DNA of 64,000 nucleotides, taken from the NCBI RefSeq assembly GCF_900046455.1, contig NZ_FCOT01000008.1:1-64000 (forward strand), in the 5' to 3' direction. Of this stretch, positions 7,463 to 16,085 are shown piece by piece (position 1 is the first letter of the stretch; each line of letters begins with the position of its first letter). A model generated the notes under the pieces. That model saw only the letters and a program-made list of their open reading frames with translations, was not told the DNA's origin and made no database searches. Origin of the DNA: Cellulomonas timonensis. Its GTDB lineage: Bacteria > Actinomycetota > Actinomycetes > Actinomycetales > Cellulomonadaceae. The translations under genes and the position numbers were made by a program.

Positions 7463-8458
7463 ATGGCTCCCGCGATCGTCTTCGACCACGTGCGCAAGGA
7501 GTACCCGGACGGAACCGTCGCCGTCGACGACCTCTCCTTCGAGGTGCGCGAGCACGAGCTGCTCGCCCTGGTGGGCCCGTCGGGCTGCGGGAAGTCCACG
7601 ACCTTGCGGATGGCCAACCGGCTCGTCGAGCTGACCTCGGGGCGCATCCTCATCAACGGCGAGGACATCACGCAGGTCGACACCGTCGCGCTGCGCCGGC
7701 GCATCGGCTACGTCATCCAGCACGTCGGGCTGTTCCCGCACCGCACCGTCACGCAGAACGTCTCCACCGTGCCCCAGCTCCTCGGCTGGGACCGCGCGCG
7801 CACCCGGGCCAGGGTCGGGGAGCTGCTCGAGCTCGTGGGCCTGGACCCGGACCGCTACGGGCGCCGGTACCCGCATGAGCTCTCGGGCGGCGCGCGGCAA
7901 CGGGTGGGGGTCGCGCGGGCGCTCGCGGTGGACCCGCCGGTGCTGCTCATGGACGAGCCCTTCGGCGCCGTCGACCCCGTCGGCCGCCGTCGGCTGCAGG
8001 CCGAGTTCCGGCGCATCCACCGCGAGCTGGGCACCACTGTGGTGCTCGTCACACATGACGTGGACGAGGCGGTGCGGCTCGCGGACCGGGGGGCGGTGCT
8101 CAGCCGCGGGGGGGGGCTCGAACAGCCCGCCCCGCCGGTGAGCGTGCTCTCCGCGCCGGCCAGCCCCGCGGTGGCGGACCTGGTGGGCTCCGGCGCCGCG
8201 GTGCGCCTGCTCGCCCTCGGCCGGCTCGAGCGCGCGGACCTGGCCCCGGGCGCGCGCGCGGTCGACGCGGAGGCGGCGGACTCCGCCCACGGCGCGTCCC
8301 TCGAGCTGGGCGCCGCGCTCGACGACGTGTTCGCCGCCATCGCCCAGGCGCCCGACGGACGCGTGCTGGTGCGCCAGGATGGCGCGCTCGTGGGGATGGC
8401 GGACGCGGACACCGTGGTCACCGCCCTGCAGCGGGTCACGGCTGCCGCGCAGGCCTGA
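7463..8458 (+). CDS. Osmoprotectant ABC transporter ATP-binding protein (OpuAA/OpuCA-like)
   Basis: 331 residues. Walker A is GPSGCGKST, the Q-loop lies in YVIQHVGLFPHRTV, the signature is LSGGARQRV, Walker B is PPVLLMDEPFGAVDP and the switch His is in LVTHDVDEA. After about residue 215 there is a C-terminal extension where CBS domains sit in many OpuCA proteins; only a single degenerate one can be recognised here (DGRVLVRQDGALVGMADADTVV). It should power the two divergently encoded permeases. Start: ATG at 7463, directly after the divergent promoter gap. Confidence 0.9.
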   Translation: MAPAIVFDHVRKEYPDGTVAVDDLSFEVREHELLALVGPSGCGKSTTLRMANRLVELTSGRILINGEDITQVDTVALRRRIGYVIQHVGLFPHRTVTQNVSTVPQLLGWDRARTRARVGELLELVGLDPDRYGRRYPHELSGGARQRVGVARALAVDPPVLLMDEPFGAVDPVGRRRLQAEFRRIHRELGTTVVLVTHDVDEAVRLADRGAVLSRGGGLEQPAPPVSVLSAPASPAVADLVGSGAAVRLLALGRLERADLAPGARAVDAEAADSAHGASLELGAALDDVFAAIAQAPDGRVLVRQDGALVGMADADTVVTALQRVTAAAQA

Positions 8459-8495
8459 TCCGCACACCTGTTCCGCTGGTCGGTACTCTGCCCGA

Positions 8496-9413
8496 GTGAC
8501 TTCCGCCCGTATCGCCCTGGCCACCTGCTCGTCATTGCCCGACCTCGAGGTGGACGACGCTCCTCTCATCCCCGCGCTCGCAGCACGCGGCGTCACTGCC
8601 GACGTCGTGGTGTGGGACGCGCCCGACGTCGACTGGTCGGTGTACGACGCCGTGGTGATCCGCTCGACGTGGGACTACACCGACCGTCCCGCGGAGTTCC
8701 TCGACTGGACGCGCCGCGTCGAGGCCGTGTCCCGGCTGTTCAACCCGGCATCGGTCGTGGCCTGGAACGTGGACAAGGCCTACCAGCGCCAGATGCAGGA
8801 CGCGGGCCTGCCGATCGTCCCGACCATCTGGCTCGACCCGGAGAGCAACTTCAACTCCCGGCGCATCCACTCCCGGTTCCCCGCCTTCGGCGACTTCGTC
8901 ATCAAGCCGACGATCAGCGCGGGCTCACGCGACACCGGCCGCTACGCCGCGGGGGAGACCCCCTCGCGGATGCTGGCCATCGCGCACGCCAGGGACCTGT
9001 TGGGCGCGGGCCGCCACGTCATGATCCAGCGGTACCTGCGCCAGGTGGACAGCGCGGGGGAGTCGGCGCTGGTGTTCTTCGACGGGAAGTTCAGCCACTC
9101 GCTGCGCAAGGCAGCGCTGCTCGACGGCCCGTTCCGGAGCACGGACAACGCCGTCCTCTACCACGAGGAGGTCATGACAGCCCGTGAGGCGAGCCCCGCC
9201 GAGCTGGAGGTCGCGCAGCGCGTCGTCGCGGCACTTCCGGACCTGGTGCCCGGCATCGACGGCCCGCTGCTGTACACGCGGGTGGACCTCATCCCCGACG
9301 ACGAGGGCAACCCCGTCGTGCTCGAGGTCGAGGTGATCGAGCCCTCGTTCTTCTTCGAGCTGGCGCCCGAGGCCGTCGACCGCTTCGCGGACGCGCTGGT
9401 CGCCCGGCTCTGA
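8496..9413 (+). CDS. ATP-grasp family ligase-like protein
   Basis: 305 residues. The N-terminal pre-ATP-grasp domain carries VVIRSTWDYTDR, a sequence of an actinobacterial ATP-grasp subfamily related to glutathione synthetase and RimK. The central part has the ATP-binding strand FVIKPTISAGSRDTGRY. The C-terminal YTRVDLIPDDEGNPVVLEVE and EPSFFFE supply the acidic Mg2+ ligands. It probably forms an amide or peptide bond using ATP through an acyl-phosphate, but neither substrate can be told from sequence. I used the GTG at 8496 because upstream codons of the same frame overlap the transporter ATPase gene. Confidence 0.75.
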   Translation: MTSARIALATCSSLPDLEVDDAPLIPALAARGVTADVVVWDAPDVDWSVYDAVVIRSTWDYTDRPAEFLDWTRRVEAVSRLFNPASVVAWNVDKAYQRQMQDAGLPIVPTIWLDPESNFNSRRIHSRFPAFGDFVIKPTISAGSRDTGRYAAGETPSRMLAIAHARDLLGAGRHVMIQRYLRQVDSAGESALVFFDGKFSHSLRKAALLDGPFRSTDNAVLYHEEVMTAREASPAELEVAQRVVAALPDLVPGIDGPLLYTRVDLIPDDEGNPVVLEVEVIEPSFFFELAPEAVDRFADALVARL

Positions 9414-9441
9414 GCCGAGCCGGCCCGCGAGGCCGCGCGGC

Positions 9442-10029
9442 TCACATGAGTCGCGCGGTGGTGACGCAGGTCGGGTCGTCGTCGCCCGTCGAGACGGGGG
9501 TGGCGACGGCGCGACCGTCGTGCTCGATGGTGAGCGTGGCGTCGACACCCCGCGGGAGCCACAGGCCGACGAAGCCGTTGTCGGCGGTGCGGGCCTCCTC
9601 CTCGATCAGGACGGCTCCGCTGCCGTCCACGACATGGACGGAGACGTCCTGGTCGCGCAGCTCCCCGAGGCACGTCGTGAGGCTGTGGAAGAAGCACTCG
9701 TGGGTCTGCGTGAGGTAAGGCGCGACCGAGACGTAGAACTCGTCCTCGGGCAAGTCGAGCGACGTCGTGTTGCCGTCGAGGTCGGAGAGCTCGACGGAGT
9801 CGGGCTTGATCGAGGCGATGAGGTCCGTGGGCCGCTCCGCGACGGGCATGGCCTCGAGGTGGTCGACGACCTCGAGGCCGCTCATCCCGTCGAGGCCGTG
9901 ATCGCTGAGCCACGCGGCGGAGGGGGCATCCGTGATCGGGGGCGCGTCAGCTGGCGCGCAGGCGGCGACCAGCAGGAGCGATCCGAGCGCCGCCGCGAGG
10001 AGGGACAGTGGCCTGGCCGTGGTGCGCAT
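9442..10029 (-). CDS. cueP: CueP-family copper-binding lipoprotein
   Basis: 195 residues with a lipoprotein signal peptide (LLLVAACAP, Cys24). The mature part carries the CueP signature: DEFYVSVAPYLTQTHECFFHSLTTC, then NGFVGLWLPRG and STGDDDPTCVTTARL. The three family cysteines are Cys112, Cys120 and Cys188. CueP of Salmonella binds copper in the periplasm. In this monoderm-type host it would sit on the outer face of the membrane and sequester copper there; that role is inferred. No copper ATPase or sensor is next to it. A strong hairpin separates it from tRNA-His upstream. Confidence 0.88.
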   Translation of the reverse strand: MRTTARPLSLLAAALGSLLLVAACAPADAPPITDAPSAAWLSDHGLDGMSGLEVVDHLEAMPVAERPTDLIASIKPDSVELSDLDGNTTSLDLPEDEFYVSVAPYLTQTHECFFHSLTTCLGELRDQDVSVHVVDGSGAVLIEEEARTADNGFVGLWLPRGVDATLTIEHDGRAVATPVSTGDDDPTCVTTARLM

Positions 10030-10104
10030 GGTCGTCGCTCCTTCGCGTGGCGCCCGGGTGTGGGCCGAAGACGCGCCCACGGTGCTGTGGGCGCCCGCAA
10101 ACAG

Positions 10105-10137
10105 AATGAGGCCCGAGCCAACGGCTCGGGCCTCATT
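10105..10137 (-). terminator. Terminator after tRNA-His
   Basis: A 15-bp perfect stem: AATGAGGCCCGAGCC (10105-10119) with GGCTCGGGCCTCATT (10123-10137) and a 3-nt loop. On the minus strand it follows tRNA-His at once and insulates the CueP gene. Confidence 0.8.
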
Positions 10138-10142
10138 CCACA

Positions 10143-10219
10143 TGGGGTGAGTAACGGGACTTGAACCCGCGACCCCCTGGACCACAACCAGGTGCTCTAC
10201 CAGCTGAGCTATACCCACC
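10143..10219 (-). tRNA. tRNA-His (anticodon GUG)
   Basis: The anticodon loop TTGTGGT gives GUG. The extra 5' G at position -1 faces C73, the histidine identity pair. Acceptor GTGGGTA pairs with TACTCAC through one G-U wobble. The 3' CCA is encoded at 10143-10145. Confidence 0.96.
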
Positions 10220-10310
10220 ATGCCGTGCACCCCGCGGACGGGGCGAGTAGAAGCATACCGGGTCCGAGAGGGTGCTCGTACGCACACCCCTCACGCGGGG
10301 TCGGGAGGCG

Positions 10311-10961
10311 CTACTTCTGCTCCAGCGCGCGCGCCGCGCCCGAGGCGACGACCTCCGCGGCGATCGCCTTCGCGGTCGCCGAGTCGGGGCCCGGCTGGGC
10401 GACCAGCAGCGCCGCGCGGTAGTAGCGCAGCTCGTCGATGCTCTCCAGGATGTCGGCGAGCGCGCGGTGGCCGCCGTTCTTCTCGGGGGAGGCGAAGTAC
10501 ACGCGCGGGTACCAGCGCCGGGCCAGCTCCTTGATGGAGGAGACGTCGATCACGCGGTAGTGCAGGTGCGCCATGAGCGCGGGCATGTCCCGGTCGAGGA
10601 ACGCCTTGTCGGTGCCGACGGAGTTGCCGGCGAGCGGCGCCTTGCCGGGCTCGGGGATCCACTCGCGCAGGTACTCCAGCACGCGCTCCTCGGCGTCGCC
10701 CAAGGAGACGCCACCGGGCAGGTCCTCGAGCAGCCCCGAGGTCGTGTGCATGTTGCGCACGAAGTCGTTCATCTGCGTCAGGGCCTCGGTGGGCGGCGCG
10801 ATGACCACGTCGATGCCCTCGCCCAGGACGTTGAGCTCGGAGTCGGTCACCACCACCGCGATCTCGACCAGGGCGTCGGCCGCGAGGTCGAGTCCCGTCA
10901 TCTCGCAGTCGATCCACACGATCCGGTCCGCGCTGGTGTTGCCGTTCGTCGTCAAAGTCAC
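10311..10961 (-). CDS. orn: Oligoribonuclease
   Basis: 216 residues. A 3'-5' exoribonuclease that degrades dinucleotides from RNA and pGpG turnover. All DEDDh residues are visible: [31 protein letters not shown] and the catalytic His-Asp in GGHRALADI. It is slightly longer than E. coli Orn through a C-terminal tail (ARALEQK). Start: ATG at 10961. It is preceded by a short membrane ORF on the same strand 25 bp upstream. Confidence 0.95.
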   Translation of the reverse strand: MTLTTNGNTSADRIVWIDCEMTGLDLAADALVEIAVVVTDSELNVLGEGIDVVIAPPTEALTQMNDFVRNMHTTSGLLEDLPGGVSLGDAEERVLEYLREWIPEPGKAPLAGNSVGTDKAFLDRDMPALMAHLHYRVIDVSSIKELARRWYPRVYFASPEKNGGHRALADILESIDELRYYRAALLVAQPGPDSATAKAIAAEVVASGAARALEQK

Positions 10962-10986
10962 GACGTCAGCCTACGGTCCCGCACTG

Positions 10987-11274
10987 TCAGGACTGGCGCT
11001 GTTCACCCGGCCGGGTTCGCTCAGGGCTGCCTGTGAGGCGCGGCGGACGCGGTGGCGGGCTCGGTGGCGGGACTGTCGAGGACGCCCACGACGCCACCAT
11101 CACCACGACGGCGGCCGCCGCTCCGGCCAGGCGCGCGGTGGGCCACGCCAGGCCGCCCCAGAGGAGCACCAGCGAGGTGGCCACCCCCGCGGCTGCCGCC
11201 AGCGCCAGGCGCTCGGCCAGGGCGCGCAGCACGGGCACGAGCCGCCGTCCGCGTCGCGAGCCCCGGATGTCCAT
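10987..11274 (-). CDS. Possible small membrane protein
   Basis: 95 residues with an Arg-rich N-terminus, two adjacent hydrophobic segments (about residues 24-43 and 47-66) and a Pro-rich cytoplasmic-type tail. No Shine-Dalgarno sequence is evident before the ATG. It lies in line with orn, 25 bp upstream, which would allow cotranscription. The topology looks plausible, but in DNA this GC-rich a chance open frame is possible. I recognise no family. Confidence 0.35.
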   Translation of the reverse strand: MDIRGSRRGRRLVPVLRALAERLALAAAAGVATSLVLLWGGLAWPTARLAGAAAAVVVMVASWASSTVPPPSPPPRPPRLTGSPERTRPGEQRQS

Positions 11275-11333
11275 GGGCGCATGGTTCCACGTCCCGATGA
11301 CGACGCGGGCGGATGGCCGGCGTCAGACGCGCG

Positions 11334-11364
11334 GATGCGGGCCGCCACGAGGGCGGCCCGCATC
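11334..11364 (-). terminator. Hairpin after the 66-residue ORF
   Basis: GATGCGGGCCGCC (11334-11346) pairs over 13 bp with GGCGGCCCGCATC (11352-11364). There is no strong T tract. It follows the small minus-strand ORF ending at 11398. Confidence 0.5.
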
Positions 11365-11397
11365 CTGTGCGACCTACCGGGCCCGCCCGGAGTGGGC

Positions 11398-11598
11398 TCA
11401 GCGCAGCCCGGCGCAGATCATCAGCGGCGCGGCCGTGGGCAGTGCCAGTCGGAACGGCGCCAGGCGTGCCCGTTCAGGTGGATGGGACTCATGCTCCTCA
11501 CCAGATAGGCGGGTGCGGTGCTCGCGCTCGAGGCGGGCCTCGGCGAGCCGCTGGCGGTGCTCGAGGAGGACGAGGTCGGTGGTCAGGGACGGGTGCAT
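11398..11598 (-). CDS. Short hypothetical protein
   Basis: 66 residues. It opens MHPSLTTDLVLLEHRQRLAEARLEREHRTRL, an amphipathic, heavily charged helix, then a less ordered hydrophobic tail. Such short Arg/Glu-helix proteins are common and poorly characterised in actinobacteria. Support comes from a GGAG-type ribosome-binding site (TGGAGAG) about six bases before the ATG and a downstream hairpin. There is no functional clue from neighbours: orn lies downstream and the PAP2 gene diverges. Confidence 0.5.
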   Translation of the reverse strand: MHPSLTTDLVLLEHRQRLAEARLEREHRTRLSGEEHESHPPERARLAPFRLALPTAAPLMICAGLR

Positions 11599-11795
11599 GG
11601 CGCTCTCCAGAGGTCGGGCTGGGATCGGGCCTGGCCGGGCCCGTGGAGGTCACCGCGGTGAGTCGAGCCAACCATCCGGCGTCATGCGGGTCACCTTCTT
11701 TTTCCGGCATCCGGGACACCGGGCTCCGGTCGGATCCGCGCGGCGCCGTGCTCCTCCGCAGGCCAGCACGGCGGCTCGCCGGTAGCGTCTGCGCA

Positions 11796-12557
11796 ATGTC
11801 ATCCGGCTCCGAGTGGCGCGCCCGGGGGAGCGCCTGGCTGCGCGCCCATCCGGTGGCCCGCGTCACGGGCCCCGGCATCGTCCTGATCGGCTTCGGGCTC
11901 GCCGTCTTCTTCGGCCTGCTGGACGCGGTCCAGGAGCGCGACGACCTGTCGGCCGCCGACCTGCCCGTCCTCGAGTGGCTCGTCGACCGGCGCGGCCCGG
12001 TCGCCACCCGCGTGCTGGAGGCGATCACGTTCGTCTCCGGGCCGATGGTGCTGCCGATCCTGGTGGCGGTCGCCTGCGGCGCCTGGGCGATCGTCCGGCG
12101 CGAGTGGTGGCGTCCGCTGCTGCTGGTCGGCGCGATGATCGGCTCGACCCTGATCTCGCTGGCGGTCAAGGGCCTGGTGAACCGCCCCCGGCCGCCGGAG
12201 GAGACGATGCACCTCCCCGGATCCGAGTCGACGGCGTCGTTCCCGTCGGGGCACACCATCGGCGCGGCGACGCTGCTGCTCGTCGCCGCCTACCTCACGA
12301 CGAGCCGGCGCCACAGCAGGGGCCGGGTGGTCGGCTGGGCGGTGGGGACCTTCGTCGGCGTCGTGCTGGTGGCGTTGAGCCGCCTCTACCTCGGTTACCA
12401 CTTCCTCACCGACGTGCTGGCGGCGATGGCGCTCGCGGTGGCGATCCTCGGCGCCGTGACGATCGTGGACCGCGTCCACCTGTGGCATCACCCGCAGGCG
12501 GGGGCTCCACCGGGTCAGCCCGCCACGTCGGAGCGAGGGGTGCCGGGGCCGGGTTGA
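11796..12557 (+). CDS. PAP2-family membrane phosphatase
   Basis: 253 residues with about six transmembrane segments. The lipid-phosphatase motifs are complete: KGLVNRPRP, PSGHT (catalytic-type His) and SRLYLGYHFLTDVLA (nucleophile-type His with the Asp relay). Such enzymes dephosphorylate undecaprenyl pyrophosphate or phosphatidic/phosphatidylglycerol phosphates on the outer membrane face; which one cannot be decided here. The ATG at 11796 precedes the N-terminal cytoplasmic stretch; the frame upstream is open but low-complexity. A His-rich tail (VHLWHHPQAG) follows the last helix. tRNA-Arg lies 9 bp after the stop on the other strand. Confidence 0.9.
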   Translation: MSSGSEWRARGSAWLRAHPVARVTGPGIVLIGFGLAVFFGLLDAVQERDDLSAADLPVLEWLVDRRGPVATRVLEAITFVSGPMVLPILVAVACGAWAIVRREWWRPLLLVGAMIGSTLISLAVKGLVNRPRPPEETMHLPGSESTASFPSGHTIGAATLLLVAAYLTTSRRHSRGRVVGWAVGTFVGVVLVALSRLYLGYHFLTDVLAAMALAVAILGAVTIVDRVHLWHHPQAGAPPGQPATSERGVPGPG

Positions 12558-12566
12558 CGGCGTGGG

Positions 12567-12639
<73 letters not shown>

Positions 12640-12753
12640 AGGCCCACCAGCCTAGTGGGGCGCTGGCGGGACCTCTCGGGTGTGAGCCATCCGGCCACGC
12701 GCAGGCGGCGCGTGCGTTTGGACTGCACAGGTCCGCGGGTGAGGATATGGCCT

Positions 12754-14442
12754 GTGACAGCACCAGCGGGAACTGAGATCGCCGAGGCGGTGCTGCCTCG
12801 TCCACTCGCTGCGCCGTCGCTGCTGGACGCTGTCCGAGACTTGCGCCGGGATGTCGAGCGCACGGGCTTCCCGCTGGAGATCCCCGGCGTCGACGCGGCG
12901 CGCGCCTCACGCCGCCGGCTCGTGGACCAGCTCGGCGAGCACCTGGTGCCGCGCCTGGAGGAGCTGTCCGCCCCCGCGATCGTGGTGGTGGCCGGCTCGA
13001 CCGGCGCCGGCAAGTCGACGCTGGTGAACTCGCTGCTCGGCGACGAGGTGACCGCCGCGGGGGTGCTGCGCCCCACGACGCGGCGCCCGGTGCTGGCCCA
13101 TCACCCCGCCGACGCCGACCTGCTCTCGCGCCACCCGGTGCTCGAGACCGTCGAGGTCGTCGCCAACGAGCAGGTGCCGCGCGGCATCGCGCTGCTCGAC
13201 GCCCCGGACCTGGACTCGGTGCTCGAGTCCAACCGCGACTCCGCGCACCAGCTCCTGGAAGCCGCCGACCTGTGGCTCTTCGTGACGACGGCGGCCCGCT
13301 ACGGCGACGCCCTCCCGTGGCAGGTGCTCGAGGGCGCCGTGGCGCGCGGAGCCTCGATCGCGATGGTGCTCAACCGCGTCTCGCCCGCGTCGCTGCCGAC
13401 TGTGCGCGGCGACCTGCTGGACCGGCTGCGCCGCCACGGCCTGGAGGGCGCCCCGCTGTTCGTGGTGCCGGATGTGGGCCCGCATGAGGGGCCGCTGTCG
13501 GCGCCCGTCGTCGCCCCGATCATGCGCTGGCTCACGATGCTCGCCGGGCCGGACCGTGCGCGCACGGTCATCGCCCGGACGCTGCGCGGCTCGCTCGCGG
13601 CGCTGCGCCCCTGGGTCGACGAGTTGGCGGACGCGGTGCAGGCGCAGGCCGACGCGGCGGAGGCTCTCGCCGTGGAGCTGGACATGGCCGTGCAAGGGCC
13701 CGAGGAGCGGGCGCGCGCGTCGGTGCACGGCGGGGCCGTGGCGGACGGCGCCGCGCGGGCGCGGTGGACCGAGGTCACGGTCGGCGGCGCCCCGCTCGAG
13801 AGGCTGGTGCGGCCCTCTGGCCGGGTCAGCGGCTCGCGCCGCACCGGTCGGGCGCGCAGCGAGGCCCTCGTCCCGCTGACCCGTGACCTGACCCGATCGG
13901 CGGCGGCGAACCTGGCCGCTGCCGGAGCCCAAGCCGAGCGGATCATCCGCACGCACCTCCCCCACGCCGGGGCGCCAGCGGGCGGCCCCACGATCGAGGC
14001 CGCCTGGCCCGCCGAGGGGCGTGTCGAGGCGCGTGCCGCGTCTGCGGAGCTGTCGGCCGCGCAGTGGGCCGCGGGCAGCGCCGACGCGATCCGGGTCGCG
14101 CTCGCCACGGCGGTCACTCCTGCCAGTGCGGCCCGCAGCGACGCCCGCGCCGCGCGGCGTGCCCAGCGCGCCGTGCGCGCGCTCGGCGAGGATGGCCTGG
14201 CCGCCGTCGCGCTCGCGGGCGCGGCAGGCGTGGAGCCTGCGCGCGCGCTGCTGGTCGACCTGCTGGGCGAGCCGGGCTCGCGGGCTTGCGACACGTTGCG
14301 CGACGACCTCGCCGACCGCGCCGCCGCGCAGGTGGCGCAGGAGGGCTGGTCCGCCGCCCAGGGCCTGGCCGATCCCGACCTGGCCGCCGACGCGTCGTCG
14401 CTGCTGCGCCTGCGGCTCGCCGTCCTCAAGGGCCTGACATGA
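12754..14442 (+). CDS. Dynamin-like large GTPase, first of pair
   Basis: 562 residues. The GTPase domain starts near residue 70: G1 GSTGAGKST, G3 DAPD (in ALLDAPDLDS) and a weak G4 NRVS in place of NKxD. The remainder is a long Ala/Arg-rich helical region (about residues 280-562) with no clear membrane span. Coupled bacterial dynamin-like pairs act in membrane remodelling; in Streptomyces a comparable pair (DynA/DynB) supports septation. That role is inferred here. The GTG start at 12754 has GAGGA eight bases upstream. The stop overlaps the next start (ATGA), so the pair is translationally coupled. Confidence 0.82.
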   Translation: MTAPAGTEIAEAVLPRPLAAPSLLDAVRDLRRDVERTGFPLEIPGVDAARASRRRLVDQLGEHLVPRLEELSAPAIVVVAGSTGAGKSTLVNSLLGDEVTAAGVLRPTTRRPVLAHHPADADLLSRHPVLETVEVVANEQVPRGIALLDAPDLDSVLESNRDSAHQLLEAADLWLFVTTAARYGDALPWQVLEGAVARGASIAMVLNRVSPASLPTVRGDLLDRLRRHGLEGAPLFVVPDVGPHEGPLSAPVVAPIMRWLTMLAGPDRARTVIARTLRGSLAALRPWVDELADAVQAQADAAEALAVELDMAVQGPEERARASVHGGAVADGAARARWTEVTVGGAPLERLVRPSGRVSGSRRTGRARSEALVPLTRDLTRSAAANLAAAGAQAERIIRTHLPHAGAPAGGPTIEAAWPAEGRVEARAASAELSAAQWAAGSADAIRVALATAVTPASAARSDARAARRAQRAVRALGEDGLAAVALAGAAGVEPARALLVDLLGEPGSRACDTLRDDLADRAAAQVAQEGWSAAQGLADPDLAADASSLLRLRLAVLKGLT

Positions 14443-15953
14443 GCGGGACGGAGGCCATCGTGCCGCAGCACAGCGACCTGCACGGGGAGCAGACCCGCGC
14501 GCTGTCCCACCGCGTGAGCAGCCTCGACGAGGCGCGCGAGATCGGTGGCGACCGACTCGACCCGGCGGTGGCCGAACGCGTCGAGGTCGTCGTCGATCGG
14601 GTGCGCGAGCGGATCGAGCTCGGGGTCGACCACACGATCGTCGCGCTGCTCGGCGGCACCGGCTCGGGCAAGTCGTCGCTGTTCAACGCCGTCTGCGGGC
14701 TCGATTTCGCGGATGTGGGCGTCAAGCGGCCCACCACCTCGAAGGTCACCGCCTGCGTGTGGGGCACGGGCGGCGAGGCGCTGCTCGACTGGCTCGGGGT
14801 GGCTGTCGACCGCCGGATCGAGCGGGAGAGCCTGCTCGACGGGGAGACCGAGGCGCCGTTGCGCGGCCTCGTGCTGCTGGACCTGCCCGACCACGACTCC
14901 ATCGAGCCCGCGCACCGCGAGGTCGTGGACCGCCTGCTCCCCATGGCCGATCTGCTGGTGTGGGTGGTGGACCCGCAGAAGTACGCCGACGACGCGCTGC
15001 ACTCCGGCTACCTGCGCCACCTCGTGGGCCATGAGGGCGCGATGGCCGTGGTGCTCAACCAGGTCGACACCGTGCCCGAGGAGATGCGCGACGAGCTCCT
15101 CGCCGACGTCTCGCGCCTCGTCGTCGAGGACGGGCTGCGCGGTGTCCCGGTGCGCGCGGCGTCTGCTCGCACGGGTGAGGGCGTGCCGGAGCTGCGCGAC
15201 CGGCTGGCCGCCGTCGTGAGCCGCAAGAGCGTGGCCGCCGAGCGGGCCGGCGCGGAGGTCAGCGACGCCGCGACCCTCCTCGCCGGGCAGGTGGCCGAGC
15301 GGGAGCCCGGCGCCGAGCAGCTCGACGTCTCGGGTGTCGTGGACGTCCTCGCCGAGGCGGCCGGGCTGCCCGCGATCGCCGATGCCGTGGGCGCTGTGGT
15401 GCGTGGCGGCGCCGCGCACGTCCCAACCTTCGGCGCGGTGCAGGCGGACACGGTCGAGCTCGCCCGCTCGGCCTGGTGGGAGCATGTCGCCCGTGCGGTG
15501 CCGGGCCGGTGGCAGGTCGCCCTGCGGGAGGCGGTGGCCTCCACCGAGCGCCTGCGGGAGGACGCCGATGACGCGCTGGCCTCCGTGACGGTGGTCGCGC
15601 GCCGGTCGCGGGTCGCCACCTGGGCGCTGGGGCTCTCCGTCGTGCTCGGCGTGGTGGCGGTGCTCGCCGGCTCGATCGCGGCGGGCGTGAACCTGGTGGG
15701 CCTGGGCGGCGGGGAAGCGAATGGGTGGGCGCTGCCCCCCGCCGTCGTGACCGGCGCGGTCGCGGTGCTGCTGGCGGTCGGGACGGTGACGACCCGGCGG
15801 ATGCTGGCGAACCGTCGCTCGGAGCGTGTGCTGCACGAGGGCAGGGCGGCGCTGGAGCGGGTCGCCGTGGCAGGGCTGGCCGGGCCAGCCGCCGTGGTCC
15901 TCGCTGAGCACCGCCGGGTCCGCGAGCTGGTGCGCGAGGCCGCGGGAGGCTGA
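14439..15953 (+). CDS. Dynamin-like membrane GTPase, second of pair
   Basis: 504 residues. G1 GGTGSGKSS, G3 DLPDHD and G4 NQVD (in VVLNQVDTVP) are clear. Two hydrophobic segments near the C-terminus (WALGLSVVLGVVAVLAGSIA and VVTGAVAVLLAVGTV), joined by a short Gly-rich loop, anchor it in the membrane. The first protein of the pair has no such anchor, so a heteromeric complex with one anchored subunit is likely. The ATG overlaps the upstream stop in ATGA. About 130 bp separate it from ssb. Its cellular process (division, membrane stress or phage defence) cannot be told from sequence. Confidence 0.83.
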   Translation: MSGTEAIVPQHSDLHGEQTRALSHRVSSLDEAREIGGDRLDPAVAERVEVVVDRVRERIELGVDHTIVALLGGTGSGKSSLFNAVCGLDFADVGVKRPTTSKVTACVWGTGGEALLDWLGVAVDRRIERESLLDGETEAPLRGLVLLDLPDHDSIEPAHREVVDRLLPMADLLVWVVDPQKYADDALHSGYLRHLVGHEGAMAVVLNQVDTVPEEMRDELLADVSRLVVEDGLRGVPVRAASARTGEGVPELRDRLAAVVSRKSVAAERAGAEVSDAATLLAGQVAEREPGAEQLDVSGVVDVLAEAAGLPAIADAVGAVVRGGAAHVPTFGAVQADTVELARSAWWEHVARAVPGRWQVALREAVASTERLREDADDALASVTVVARRSRVATWALGLSVVLGVVAVLAGSIAAGVNLVGLGGGEANGWALPPAVVTGAVAVLLAVGTVTTRRMLANRRSERVLHEGRAALERVAVAGLAGPAAVVLAEHRRVRELVREAAGG

Positions 15954-16085
15954 CGCCCGCCACCCCCAGCCTCGAGCGGGGGAGCACAGTCCCCAGCGGT
16001 GGCCGCGCGCGCGGCGGCCCCTGGGCTCCTCTCGCGACGCTCTCCTCACGCGCCGGCCTCCCGCCGGCCACGACGAGGAGGACGC

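Noticed and set aside
10987-11290. Overlapping minus-strand ORFs in two frames upstream of orn
   Set aside because: Only the frame with two hydrophobic segments (10987-11274) was kept, at low confidence; the other is Ala/Arg low complexity.
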